From contig NZ_CP192599.1 of assembly GCF_050632385.1 (NCBI RefSeq), forward strand, positions 1,860,001 to 1,924,000: DNA of 64,000 bases, given 5' to 3'. Numbering within the stretch: position 1 is the first letter of the stretch; each line of letters starts with the position of its first letter. This document shows positions 50,650-59,943 of this stretch, piece after piece. Both the position numbers and the translations under genes were made by a program. Below the pieces are notes generated by a model, which did not search any database, had not been told where the DNA came from, and saw only the letters and a program-made list of their open reading frames with translations. The DNA is from Humitalea sp050632385 (lineage in GTDB: Bacteria; Pseudomonadota; Alphaproteobacteria; Acetobacterales; Acetobacteraceae).

Positions 50650-51903
50650 TTACGCCGCCAGAGGCGCCGCCACCCGCCCGGCCCCGCGCGACCGCCACAG
50701 CAGCCAGGCCGCGATGCTGACGTTCAGCGCATTCCACCCCAGCCCGTTGAGGATCGCCGCCTGGTAGGATCCGGTCGCATCGAAGATCGCACCCGACATC
50801 CAGCCGCCCAGCGCCATCCCCGCCAGGGTCGCCGACAGCACCAGCCCGACCCGGGTGCCGGCCTCCATGGGCGGGAAGAAACGGCGCACGATGATCGCGT
50901 AGCTCGGCACGATGCCGCCCTGGAACAGGCCGAACAGCGCCGAAAGCAGATAGAGCGACACCAGCCCGTCGAAGGGCAGGAACAGCGCCAGGGCCAGGCC
51001 CTGCAGCACCGATCCCAGCAGCAGGGTCGCCACCCCGCCGATCCGGTCCATGATCCAGCCCGATGCCAGGCGGCTGACGATGCCCATGGTCAGCATCAGC
51101 GAGAGCATTTCCGCCCCCCGCCCGGCGCCATACCCCAGGTCGACGCAATAGGCGACGATATGGACCTGCGGCATGGCCATGGCGACGCAGCAGGCGATGC
51201 CGGCCAGGATCAGCAAGGCCTGCAAGGCGTTGGGCGGCATGCCCAGGGGGGCGGATTTGGGTGCGTCGACGGCGCGCGCCGGTTCGGCGGCCATCGGCGT
51301 CGGCCGCCGCAGCAGCAGTGCCAGCGGCAGCATGGTAACCAGGCAGAACAATCCGATACAGATATGAGTCTGCCGCCAGCCGACCGTATCGATGAAATGC
51401 TGCAGCACCGGCGGCCAGGCTGCGCCGGCCAGGTAATTGCCGCTGGCGCACAAGGCGACGGCGATGCCCCGCCTGCGGTCGAACCAGTGCGAGGTATCGG
51501 CGACCAGCGGCACGAAGACCGCCGAACTGCCCAGCAACCCGATCACGCCGCCGTAGATCAGGGCAAACACCCACAGGCTGGGGGCCAGCGCGACCCCGAC
51601 GTAGCCGACCGCCAGCGCCAGCGTGCCGATCACCACCGGCACCACCACGCCAAAGCGATCGGCGAGCCAGCCCATCAACACCCCGCCCAGCACCAGCCCG
51701 CACATGGCGGCGGAATAGGGCAGGGTCGCGGCCCCGCGTGCCACGCCGAATTCGGCCTGCACCGAGGGCAGCGACACCACGATCGACCACAGCCCGACGC
51801 CGCCGATGGTGCCAATTGCCACGGCGGCGGCCAATCGCCGCCAGGCCAGCGGCGAATCCACATCCGCCGCACAGCCCTGTCCGACCCCAGCCTTTGCCCG
51901 CAC
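50650..51903 (-). CDS. Major-facilitator-superfamily transporter
   Basis: A 417-residue protein with twelve predicted helices. The MFS loop motif appears as GWLADRFGVVVPV, and GSSAVFVPLVADTSHWFDRR resembles monocarboxylate/oxalate-formate-type carriers. The start is a GTG at 51903 with a G-rich ribosome-binding site; the frame stays open upstream inside the flavoprotein gene. The solute is not identifiable from sequence alone. Confidence 0.85.
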   Translation of the reverse strand: MRAKAGVGQGCAADVDSPLAWRRLAAAVAIGTIGGVGLWSIVVSLPSVQAEFGVARGAATLPYSAAMCGLVLGGVLMGWLADRFGVVVPVVIGTLALAVGYVGVALAPSLWVFALIYGGVIGLLGSSAVFVPLVADTSHWFDRRRGIAVALCASGNYLAGAAWPPVLQHFIDTVGWRQTHICIGLFCLVTMLPLALLLRRPTPMAAEPARAVDAPKSAPLGMPPNALQALLILAGIACCVAMAMPQVHIVAYCVDLGYGAGRGAEMLSLMLTMGIVSRLASGWIMDRIGGVATLLLGSVLQGLALALFLPFDGLVSLYLLSALFGLFQGGIVPSYAIIVRRFFPPMEAGTRVGLVLSATLAGMALGGWMSGAIFDATGSYQAAILNGLGWNALNVSIAAWLLWRSRGAGRVAAPLAA

Positions 51904-51974
51904 CGTGACGCCCCCCCGACCCTTGGGCGTATCATGGGCGCGTCGCGCGGCGGGCGCACCCCGGGGGTGGGCGA

Positions 51975-53285
51975 TCAATTGTCGAAGAAGCGCTCCATCA
52001 GGATGCGTGCGGCCGGCACCCCCAGGCCGCGTAGGGCTTGGCGCACGGTCGCCAGCATCGGGGCCGGGCCGCATAGCACGAACAGCCAGCCCGCCGCCGC
52101 GGCCGGGGCACAGCGGCGGGCGACCAGCGCCGCGTCCAGCCGCCCGGCCTCACCCGTCCAGCCGGGGGGCGGTTCGCCGAGCACATGCACCACGGTCAGC
52201 CAGTCCAGTGCGGCCAGTTCCTCGGCGGCCAGGATCTGGTCCGCCAGGCGGTTGCCGTAGAGCAGCAGCATCGGCCGCAGGTCCCCGCGGGCCGCGGCGT
52301 GGCGGATCATGCCGAGGGCTGGCGCCACGCCGACCCCGCCGCAGATGAAGGCGATGCCCGGTTCGGAATGCCCCTCAAGGCACAGGTTTCCGTGCGGCCC
52401 GTCCACGAATGCGCGCGCGCCCGTCGGCAGGCCGCCGATGGTGCGGGTGAAATCGCCGGCTTCCTTGATCAGGAACCGTAGCCGCCCCGCCTCGGCCGGG
52501 GCCGAGGCGATGGAAAACGGGTGTTCGCGCCGTGAAAACGGGCCGCGGTCCAGTTTCAGCCAGGCGAATTGCCCGGCGCGATAGGCCAGGCCGGCATGCC
52601 CGACCGGTTCCAGCACGACCTCCCAGATTTTCCGCGCGGCGGGTCGCACCATGGCGATGCGCCAGGGCCGCCGCGTCAGCGGTCGTACCAGCGCCACCCA
52701 GGCCATCGTCAGCACGGCCAGGCCCGACAGTGCCCAAAGGGTGCCAGCCACCGCCGGATGCGCGGCATAGCGCCCGGCGGCCAGCGCATGGTGCAGCCCC
52801 AGCCCGACCAGCAGCAGCGCGCCCAGTCCGTGCATGCTGCGCCAGGTCTCGTAGCGATAGGGCAGGGCGTCGCGCCAGATCGCGGTCAGGGTCAGCAGGG
52901 CCAGCAGCAGCCAAGCCAGCAGCCCGGATACGATCGCCGCCCGGCCAAGCCCCAGCGCATGCACCCGCGTCACATCATCCGGCCGCCAGAAAGCCGCGCC
53001 ATCCGGCAGGGTGTAGAGGAAGGGGTGCAACAGCAGCGCCACCGTCAGCACCCGCCCGATGCGTTGGTGCCAGCGCATCGTCCGGTCCACGCCGACCCCG
53101 CCCGACACCGCGCGGAACCGCCCGGACAGCACGAATTCCACCAGCAGTGCGGCAAAGCCGACCAGGGCCAGCGCCGTCGCCGCCTCGTCCAACCAGGGCC
53201 GGGCCGGGCCGAGCAGCGCCCAGCCAAGCCCCGCCGGCGCCAGGATGGCCAGGGCGAGCAGGGTCAGGATGAGCGGGGCGGGCAT
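51975..53285 (-). CDS. Ferric-reductase-like transmembrane flavoprotein
   Basis: A 436-residue protein. An N-terminal ferric-reductase transmembrane domain has paired haem-ligand-type histidines (MRWHQRIGRVLTVALLLHPF, RSMHGLGALLLVGLGLHHAL). The FAD-binding segment is REHPFSIASAP and the NAD(P)-binding part FICGGVGVAPALGMIRHAA, with the terminal MERFFDN. It would pass electrons from NAD(P)H across the membrane. The ATG at 53285 is preferred over an upstream TTG. It precedes the MFS gene on the same strand. Confidence 0.9.
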   Translation of the reverse strand: MPAPLILTLLALAILAPAGLGWALLGPARPWLDEAATALALVGFAALLVEFVLSGRFRAVSGGVGVDRTMRWHQRIGRVLTVALLLHPFLYTLPDGAAFWRPDDVTRVHALGLGRAAIVSGLLAWLLLALLTLTAIWRDALPYRYETWRSMHGLGALLLVGLGLHHALAAGRYAAHPAVAGTLWALSGLAVLTMAWVALVRPLTRRPWRIAMVRPAARKIWEVVLEPVGHAGLAYRAGQFAWLKLDRGPFSRREHPFSIASAPAEAGRLRFLIKEAGDFTRTIGGLPTGARAFVDGPHGNLCLEGHSEPGIAFICGGVGVAPALGMIRHAAARGDLRPMLLLYGNRLADQILAAEELAALDWLTVVHVLGEPPPGWTGEAGRLDAALVARRCAPAAAAGWLFVLCGPAPMLATVRQALRGLGVPAARILMERFFDN

Positions 53286-53366
53286 CGTGTTCCAGAGGTG
53301 ACGCAATGGCGCCGGCGGCGCCTTGCGTCAGGTCAATGCGGGCGCCGCACGGGGGGGGCGCTGGCC

Positions 53367-53804
53367 TTACCCCGCCTCGCAATCCAGCCAGAAATCGCGC
53401 AGCGGTGCGGGCAAGGCCGCGACCACCTTGCGGATCTGGCCGCGGTCGACGTGGTTGGACAGGGTGCGAAAGACCGCGGCGGTCGCCTCGGCGCTCGACA
53501 TCGGCCGCGTATTGCCAAGGTTGAGTTCGACCACGGCAAAGAAATCATCGAGCGTGCGCGGCAAGCCCGTCTGCCCGCCGACATGCCACTGGTCGTAATA
53601 GGTGCCGCGCACCAGCAGGGGCAGTTGCGCGCCAAGATGCGCCGCAAGTTCCAGCGGCAGGCGGTCGCGCAGCGCGCGCAGCACGGCGCCCAGCGCATGC
53701 CAGGCGGTGTGGCGATCGGGGCCCATGCGCTCCATGATTTCGTCGAGCCAGATGTTGGTCGTCTGCAGGGTCTTGTCCCAGACATCAACGCCGGTGGCGG
53801 GCAT
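53367..53804 (-). CDS. DUF2267 protein
   Basis: A 145-residue soluble protein matching DUF2267: NIWLDEIMERMGPDRHTAWH, LGAVLRALRDRLPLELAAHL and LPLLVRGTYYDQWH. These are helical proteins of unknown function. It lies between the ferric-reductase-like gene and a small NTP-pyrophosphatase-like gene, all on the minus strand. Confidence 0.85.
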   Translation of the reverse strand: MPATGVDVWDKTLQTTNIWLDEIMERMGPDRHTAWHALGAVLRALRDRLPLELAAHLGAQLPLLVRGTYYDQWHVGGQTGLPRTLDDFFAVVELNLGNTRPMSSAEATAAVFRTLSNHVDRGQIRKVVAALPAPLRDFWLDCEAG

Positions 53805-53850
53805 CGTGGTTTCTCCTGTTATCGTTGACGAGAACGTGCCGGGCGAGACG

Positions 53851-54144
53851 CTACTCCCAATCGATGCTCGGTGAGTCGGGCGGCACGGAGGCCGCCGGGC
53901 TGCCCTGGCGGCGGGTCATGCTTTCGGCGGCCGCGACCGCGATGGCGGCGACCTGGATCAGCCGCTGCCGTGCTTCCAGCGTCGAACCCTCACGCGCCTT
54001 GGCGCGGGCCCAGCCGGCATAATCCGTGATCAGTTGGATGAAGGCGTTGAAGGGCAGCGTATCATCATGGGCCGGTCCGCCCCATTGCGCATCCTGGCGC
54101 GTGCGTTCGGCGGCGACCTCGGCCAATACGGTTGTTCCGCTCAT
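53851..54144 (-). CDS. Small conserved protein (AERxRQDxQWGG type)
   Basis: A 97-residue protein starting with VLAEVAAERTRQDAQWGG..HDD, a pattern often seen in small MazG-like or phage-related proteins. It has a helical remainder (ARQRLIQVAAIAVAAAESMT). A GGGAGG site lies upstream. No catalytic motif is complete, so an NTP-pyrophosphatase role is only a guess. Confidence 0.65.
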   Translation of the reverse strand: MSGTTVLAEVAAERTRQDAQWGGPAHDDTLPFNAFIQLITDYAGWARAKAREGSTLEARQRLIQVAAIAVAAAESMTRRQGSPAASVPPDSPSIDWE

Positions 54145-54239
54145 GGCACAGCGTTCCTCCCTGCTGGGAAGCCCAATACGATGCCGCGCCGTCGCCTGCC
54201 TTGCGCCGGATCAACGCGGCGCCGGATCGGCCCCGCCTG

Positions 54240-55541
54240 TCAGGGTCGCCCATCGGCGAAGAACCGGCTCGCCGGCCGCGCCAGCCCCAGGTGATCACGC
54301 AGCGTGGTGCCGCTGTAGTCGCGGCGGAACAGCCCGCGCGCCTGCAGGATCGGCACCACCTGGTCGACGAAATCATCGAAGCCGCCGGGGAAGTAAGGTG
54401 GCAGGATGTTGAAGCCATCCGCGGCACCGCCACGGAACCAGGCCTCCAGCGTGTCGGCGATCTGGACCGGTGTTCCCGCCAGCACCCAATGTCCGCGCGC
54501 CGCCCCGGTCAGGTTATGCAGGTCGCGCCAGGTCATGGCCTCGCGCCGGGCCTTGGCCAGCATCGTGCGGGCGAAACCATGCGAGGTATCGGGCAGCGGC
54601 AGGTCCGGCACCAGGTCATCGGGCGCGAAGCCCGAGACATCGATGCCCAGCCGAAGCGACAGCAGCGACGCCGCGTTGCTGCCGGTCACGAAGCTTTGCA
54701 GCAGGTTCAGCTTTTCGCGCGCCTCGGCCTCGGTCGCGCCGAGGATGGGCATGACGCCGGGCAGCACCGCGACGTCGCTGTCCTGGCGGCCGAAGGCGGG
54801 CAGCCGATCCTTCAGCGCGCGATAGGCGAGGCAGGCCTCGTCAAAATCCTGCACGACGGAAAAGACGACATCGGCGGTGCGGGCGGCGAGCGCCAGGCCC
54901 GGATCGGAACTGCCGGCCTGCAGGATGACCGGCTGGCCCTGCGGCGTGCGGCCGATGTTCAGCGGACCCTTCACGCGGAAAAAGCGGCCCTCGTGATCCA
55001 GGGGGCGCACTTTGTCCGGGTCGATGTATTGCCCGGTCTGGCGATCGGCGACGATCGCGCCATCATCCCAGCAATCCCACAAACCCCTGACCACATCGAC
55101 GAACTCCTCGGCGACCTCATACCGCGCATCGTGGCGCGGATGCTCCCGACCAAAATTCGCCGCGGCCTTGGGGCCGGAACTGGTGACGGCATTCCACGCC
55201 GCGCGCCCGCCGCTGAGATGATCGAGCGAAGCGAAGGCCCGCGCCACCAGCAGCGGTTCACCATAGGTGGTGGAGGAGGTCGCGCCCAGCCCCACATGCG
55301 TCGTGGTCGCGGCCAGCGCCGCCAGCATGGTCAGCGGTTCGAACCGCGCGGTGAAGGACGGGTGGTCGTTCACCCCCGCGACCAGGCTGTCGCCCAGGAA
55401 CAGCAGGTCGAATTTCCCGCGTTCGGCGATGCGCGCGATCTCCTGGATCACCGGCAGGCTTTGGAAACTGTCGGCGGCGCCGGGATAGCGCCAGCCCGCG
55501 ATGTGGTTGCCGGTGCCGAGGACGAAGACGCCCAAATGCAT
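54240..55541 (-). CDS. LLM-class flavin monooxygenase, NtaA/SnaA type (paralogue 1)
   Basis: A 433-residue FMNH2-dependent monooxygenase of the nitrilotriacetate/DszA-like branch. Signature stretches are GNHIAGWRYPGAADSFQSLP, LDHLSGGRAAWNAVTSSGPK and GPLNIGRTPQGQPVILQAGS. It needs a separate flavin reductase, which is not nearby. It diverges from paralogue 2, whose start lies 133 bp away. Substrates in this branch include aminopolycarboxylates and organosulphur compounds; the one used here is unknown. Confidence 0.9.
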   Translation of the reverse strand: MHLGVFVLGTGNHIAGWRYPGAADSFQSLPVIQEIARIAERGKFDLLFLGDSLVAGVNDHPSFTARFEPLTMLAALAATTTHVGLGATSSTTYGEPLLVARAFASLDHLSGGRAAWNAVTSSGPKAAANFGREHPRHDARYEVAEEFVDVVRGLWDCWDDGAIVADRQTGQYIDPDKVRPLDHEGRFFRVKGPLNIGRTPQGQPVILQAGSSDPGLALAARTADVVFSVVQDFDEACLAYRALKDRLPAFGRQDSDVAVLPGVMPILGATEAEAREKLNLLQSFVTGSNAASLLSLRLGIDVSGFAPDDLVPDLPLPDTSHGFARTMLAKARREAMTWRDLHNLTGAARGHWVLAGTPVQIADTLEAWFRGGAADGFNILPPYFPGGFDDFVDQVVPILQARGLFRRDYSGTTLRDHLGLARPASRFFADGRP

Positions 55542-55674
55542 TTGCCTGTCGTGCAACCCGCTCTCCCGCCTAAAATCTGGGCATGCCGGCACGCATGCCG
55601 CCGAATCCCAGGGATGCGCCCGTTGTTGCACCCGTGTCATGCTGGTTCAATGGTGCCGACCAGGGAGGATCCAG

Positions 55675-57018
55675 ATGCAAGCCCGCCAGATCCGACTTGG
55701 CGTTTCCATGATCGGCATGGGGTATCACCTGGCTGCCTGGCGCCATCCGGAGGCCTCGGCCGGCGGCAATATGGAATTGGCGCATTTCGTGCGTGTCGCG
55801 CAGGCGGCCGAACGTGGCTTGCTCGACATGGCCTTCCTGGCCGATGGCGTCGGCATCCGCTTCCATGATGAGCCGAAGGGCGCGCTGTGCCGCACATCGA
55901 AGAATGTGCAGTTCGAGCCGCTGACCCTGCTCTCGGCACTGGCGATGGTCACGCAGCGGGTCGGCCTCGTGGCCACGGCCTCCACCACCTACAACGAGCC
56001 CTATCACGTCGCGCGGAAATTCGCCTCGCTGGATCACATCAGCGGCGGGCGGGCCGGGTGGAACGTGGTGACCTCGGTCACCCAGATGGAGGCCGCGAAT
56101 TTCAACCTCGACGCCGCGCCCAGCTATGCCAATCGCTACGACCGCGCGGCGGAATTCGTCGAGGTGGTGCGCGGCCTGTGGGAAAGCTGGGACGACGATG
56201 CCTTCATTCGTGACAAGGACAGCGGCATCAATTTCGATCCCGCGCGGATGCATGTGCTGGACCATAAGGGGAAGCATTTTTCCGTCCGCGGTCCGCTGAA
56301 CGTCGCGCGCACGCCACAGGGGTCGCCCGTGATCGTGCAGGCGGGTGCCAGCGAGGAGGGTCGCGAACTCGCCGCCGCCACCGCCGATGTCGTCTACGCC
56401 GCGGCGCAGACCCTGGCGGAGGCACAGGCCTACTACGCCTCGGTCAAGGGCCGGATGGCGCGCTACGGCCGCGATCCGGATGCGCTGAAGATCATGCCCG
56501 GGATCATGGCCATCCCCGGCCGGACGCGGCAGGAGGCGCAGGACCGCTACGATATTCTGCAGGAACTGGTGGAGCCGGTGGTGGGGCTCGGCGCGCTGGC
56601 GGGCTCGCTTGGTGATTTGTCGGGCTTCGACCTCGATGGGCCGGTGCCCGCGCCTGTCAGCCAAAGGATGTTGAGCCGAGCAAAAATTTTTCTCGGCATG
56701 GCGGAACGCGGCAATCTGTCGATCCGGCAACTCTACCTGGCCATCGCCGGCGGCAATGGGCACCGCATGGTGATCGGCACCCCCGGCGACATCGCGGATG
56801 CGATGGAGGAATGGTTTCACCAGGGCGCCGCCGATGGCTTCAACATCCTGCCGCCCTGGCTGCCGGGGGGGCTCGACGATGTCGTCGACCAGGTGATCCC
56901 CGAATTGCAGCGCCGCGGCGTGTATCGCACGGCCTATAGCGGCACGACCCTGCGCGACCACCTGGGCATCGCGGCCCCCAGCCTTCGCCGCGCGACGCTC
57001 GCCACACTTTCCCCATGA
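55675..57018 (+). CDS. LLM-class flavin monooxygenase (paralogue 2)
   Basis: A 447-residue relative of the flanking monooxygenases: GMGYHLAAWRHPEASAGGNM, LDHISGGRAGWNVVTSVTQM and GPLNVARTPQGSPVIVQAGA. A GGGAGG site sets the ATG at 55675. The downstream substrate-binding protein overlaps or follows it directly, so it belongs to an uptake-and-oxidation operon. Confidence 0.92.
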   Translation: MQARQIRLGVSMIGMGYHLAAWRHPEASAGGNMELAHFVRVAQAAERGLLDMAFLADGVGIRFHDEPKGALCRTSKNVQFEPLTLLSALAMVTQRVGLVATASTTYNEPYHVARKFASLDHISGGRAGWNVVTSVTQMEAANFNLDAAPSYANRYDRAAEFVEVVRGLWESWDDDAFIRDKDSGINFDPARMHVLDHKGKHFSVRGPLNVARTPQGSPVIVQAGASEEGRELAAATADVVYAAAQTLAEAQAYYASVKGRMARYGRDPDALKIMPGIMAIPGRTRQEAQDRYDILQELVEPVVGLGALAGSLGDLSGFDLDGPVPAPVSQRMLSRAKIFLGMAERGNLSIRQLYLAIAGGNGHRMVIGTPGDIADAMEEWFHQGAADGFNILPPWLPGGLDDVVDQVIPELQRRGVYRTAYSGTTLRDHLGIAAPSLRRATLATLSP

Positions 57019-57029
57019 GGATTCCCGAG

Positions 57030-58607
57030 ATGCGTTCACTGCTGTTGGCCGCCTGCCTTTTGGCCTTGCCGGCCCAGGCCCAGGTTCAACCCCAGAACCT
57101 GCGGATCGCGATGAAGGCGGCGGTGGACAGTTCGGACCCGCACCTGACCTTCACGCCGAACCGCAATGTGCAGTTGCATGTCTGGGAAACACTGTTGACG
57201 CAGGATGAACGCCTGATCGCGCGGCCGGCCCTGGCGGAATCCTGGCGTGCCATCGATCCGCTGACCTGGGAGTTCAAACTGCGACCTGGTGTGCGCTTTC
57301 ATGACGGATCACCGCTGACCGCCGCCGATGTGGCCTTTTCCATTCGCCGCGCGCTGGCGGCGCCAGGGGCGCGCACCTATGCCGCCGCGGTCCGCAATGT
57401 GACCGAGATGACAGTGGTCGACGATCTGACCCTGATCGTGAAGACCCGTGTGCCCACGCCATTGCAGCCGCATTTCATGGTGGCGATCGCCATCCTGTCC
57501 GAACGCGGCGCGACCGATGCGTCCGAGGCTGATTTCAACGGCGGTCGCGCCGCCATCGGCACCGGCCCCTATCGCTGGATCCGCTGGAGCCCGGCGCAGA
57601 ATGTGGTGATCGAACGCAGCGCGAACTGGCGCGGCACGCCCGAGCCCTGGGCGCGCGTGACCTATTCCTTCATCCCCAACGACAGCGCGCGTGTCGCGGC
57701 CTTGCTCGCGGGGGATGTGGATGTGATCGACAGCGTGCCGGCGGGGCTGCACGACCGGATACGGGCCAATCCGCAGACGGCGCTGTTTTCGGGCGATTCC
57801 ATTTTCACCTACTACTTCTACCTCGACAGCATGAGCGCGCAGATCCCCAACGCCACCAATGCCGAGGGCCAGGTTTTGGCGCAGAATCCCTTGCGGGACC
57901 TGCGGGTACGGCAGGCGATGAACCATGCGATCAACCGCGTCGCGCTGGCGGAACGCGCGATGGAGGGCGCGGCCTCCCCAGCCGGGCAGATCGCCGCCGA
58001 TGGATTTTCCGGCAATGATCCCGCACTGCCCGTTCCGGCCTTCGACCCCGCCCTGTCACGCCGGTTGCTGGCCGAGGCGGGGTATCCGCAGGGCTTCAAC
58101 CTGACCATCCATTGCACGCTGGACCGTTTTGCCGGCGACGCCCGATCCTGCCAGGCGATCGCGCAGATGCTGACCGTGGCCGGCATCCGCACCACGATCG
58201 AGGCGCTGCCCATGCCGGTCTACCTGCGCCGCAGCGCCAATCTCCTGCCCAGCGGCGTGCCGGAACTCAGTGCGCACCTGGCGATGTTCGGTTCCTCCAG
58301 CGGCTTGGCGAGCGAGGCGATGACCGCGCTGGTCCGTACCCCGAACGCGGCCCTGGCGCATGGCGGCTGGAACCGCACGCGCTATTCCAACCCGGAATTG
58401 GACCGGATGCTCGCGGATGCCGATGCGACCTTCGACGAGAATGACCGCGATGCCGCGACCCGCCGCGCCGTCCGCTTCACGGTGGACAACGGGGCGCTGC
58501 TGCCGGTGTTTTTCATGCGGTCCACCTGGGGGGTGCGCAAGCCGCTGACACTGACCCCGCGCGGTGACCAATACACGATGGCGACGGATGTGCGGTTGGC
58601 ACCATGA
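57030..58607 (+). CDS. Peptide/nickel-type ABC transporter substrate-binding protein (SBP_bac_5)
   Basis: A 525-residue exported receptor with signal MRSLLLAACLLALPAQAQ. Family segments are ESWRAIDPLTWEFKLRPGVR, FHDGSPLTAADVAFSIRRAL and LRDLRVRQAMNHAINR. The start at 57030 is favoured by GAGGA at a good distance. An ATG at 57015 overlapping the previous stop would add five residues. No ABC permease or ATPase is adjacent. It lies between two flavin monooxygenases, so it probably captures their substrate. Confidence 0.9.
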   Translation: MRSLLLAACLLALPAQAQVQPQNLRIAMKAAVDSSDPHLTFTPNRNVQLHVWETLLTQDERLIARPALAESWRAIDPLTWEFKLRPGVRFHDGSPLTAADVAFSIRRALAAPGARTYAAAVRNVTEMTVVDDLTLIVKTRVPTPLQPHFMVAIAILSERGATDASEADFNGGRAAIGTGPYRWIRWSPAQNVVIERSANWRGTPEPWARVTYSFIPNDSARVAALLAGDVDVIDSVPAGLHDRIRANPQTALFSGDSIFTYYFYLDSMSAQIPNATNAEGQVLAQNPLRDLRVRQAMNHAINRVALAERAMEGAASPAGQIAADGFSGNDPALPVPAFDPALSRRLLAEAGYPQGFNLTIHCTLDRFAGDARSCQAIAQMLTVAGIRTTIEALPMPVYLRRSANLLPSGVPELSAHLAMFGSSSGLASEAMTALVRTPNAALAHGGWNRTRYSNPELDRMLADADATFDENDRDAATRRAVRFTVDNGALLPVFFMRSTWGVRKPLTLTPRGDQYTMATDVRLAP

Positions 58608-59935
58608 TGCATCTCGCGGCCTTCTTCTTCACGCCGGGCAGCCATTCGGCCGGCTGGCGGCACCCCGATGCCATCCCCGAATGCGACATGGATTTCGCCC
58701 AGTATGTGCGGATCGCCCAGGCCGCGGAGCGGGGGAAGATGGACACCATCTTCTTCCAGGACACGGTGGCGCTGAACGGCAGCGCCGCGTTGGATGGGGT
58801 CAGCCCGTTTCGCCCGACGCAGGGGCGCCAGGCCTATCTGGAACCGACCACACTGCTGGCGGCGCTGGCGGTGGTCACACAGCGCATCGGGCTGATCGCG
58901 ACGGCGACCACCACTTACAACGAGCCCTACAACATCGCCCGCCGCTTCGCCTCGATCGACCATATCAGCGGCGGCAGGGCGGGGTGGAACCTCGTCACAT
59001 CGCAGGTGGAGGACGAGGCCGGCAATTTCGGCGCCGACCACCACATGAAGCATGCCGAACGCTATGAACGCGCCGAGGAATTCTATGACGTCGTCGCCTC
59101 GCTCTGGGACAGCTTTTCCGAGGGCGCGCTGATCCGGGACAAGGCGACGGGCAACTTCATCGACCCCGACAAAATCCATTTCCAGAATCATCGCGGCAAG
59201 CATTTCTCGGTGCGCGGCCCGCTGAACATGGGTCGTTGCCCACAGGGGCGCCCAATCGTGACCCAGGCCGGATCATCGGGGCCCGGCATGGCGCTGGCGG
59301 CACGGACGGCCGACCTGGTCTTCACCGCGCAGAGCGACCTGGCCGAAGCCCAGGGCTTCTACCGCGACCTGAAATCCCAGGCTGCCGGTTTTGGGCGCAA
59401 TCCCGCGCATATCAAGATCATGCCGGGGCTGATGACCATCATCGGCCGCACGGAGGCGGAGGCCCAGGCGAAGTACCGAACCCTGCAGGGGCTGATGTCG
59501 GACGAAAACGCGATGCGCCTGCTGGCCAGGCTCTGCGGCGATCTCGACATCCACGCCTTTCCGCGCGACGCGCCGCTGCCCCCGCTACCGCTGAGCAATG
59601 CGGCCCAGGCCCGCCAGCGGCATCTGGTGGAAAAGGCCGCGCGCGAAAACCTCTCGATCATCGAGGTCGCGCGTTATCTCGGCACTTCGCTCGGCCATCA
59701 TCTGCTGGTGGGAACACCGGCCAGCATCGCCGACACCATGCAGCAATGGGTGGAACAGGGCGCCTGCGACGGCTTCACCCTGCTGTCGCCGCATTACCCC
59801 GTGCCGCTGGAGGATTTCGTCGCGCTGGTCGTGCCGGAACTGCAGGCCCGCGGGCTGTTCCGCCACGACTACACGGGCCGCACGCTGCGCGACCACCTGG
59901 GGCTGCCGGTGCCCGCGAACCGCTACGAGACCTGA
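58604..59935 (+). CDS. LLM-class flavin monooxygenase (paralogue 3)
   Basis: A 443-residue third member: FFTPGSHSAGWRHPDAIPEC, IDHISGGRAGWNLVTSQVED and GPLNMGRCPQGRPIVTQAGS. It overlaps the receptor stop (ATGATGA), so it is translationally coupled. Each of the three paralogues is intact. Confidence 0.92.
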   Translation: MMHLAAFFFTPGSHSAGWRHPDAIPECDMDFAQYVRIAQAAERGKMDTIFFQDTVALNGSAALDGVSPFRPTQGRQAYLEPTTLLAALAVVTQRIGLIATATTTYNEPYNIARRFASIDHISGGRAGWNLVTSQVEDEAGNFGADHHMKHAERYERAEEFYDVVASLWDSFSEGALIRDKATGNFIDPDKIHFQNHRGKHFSVRGPLNMGRCPQGRPIVTQAGSSGPGMALAARTADLVFTAQSDLAEAQGFYRDLKSQAAGFGRNPAHIKIMPGLMTIIGRTEAEAQAKYRTLQGLMSDENAMRLLARLCGDLDIHAFPRDAPLPPLPLSNAAQARQRHLVEKAARENLSIIEVARYLGTSLGHHLLVGTPASIADTMQQWVEQGACDGFTLLSPHYPVPLEDFVALVVPELQARGLFRHDYTGRTLRDHLGLPVPANRYET

Positions 59936-59943
59936 CGGCGGGC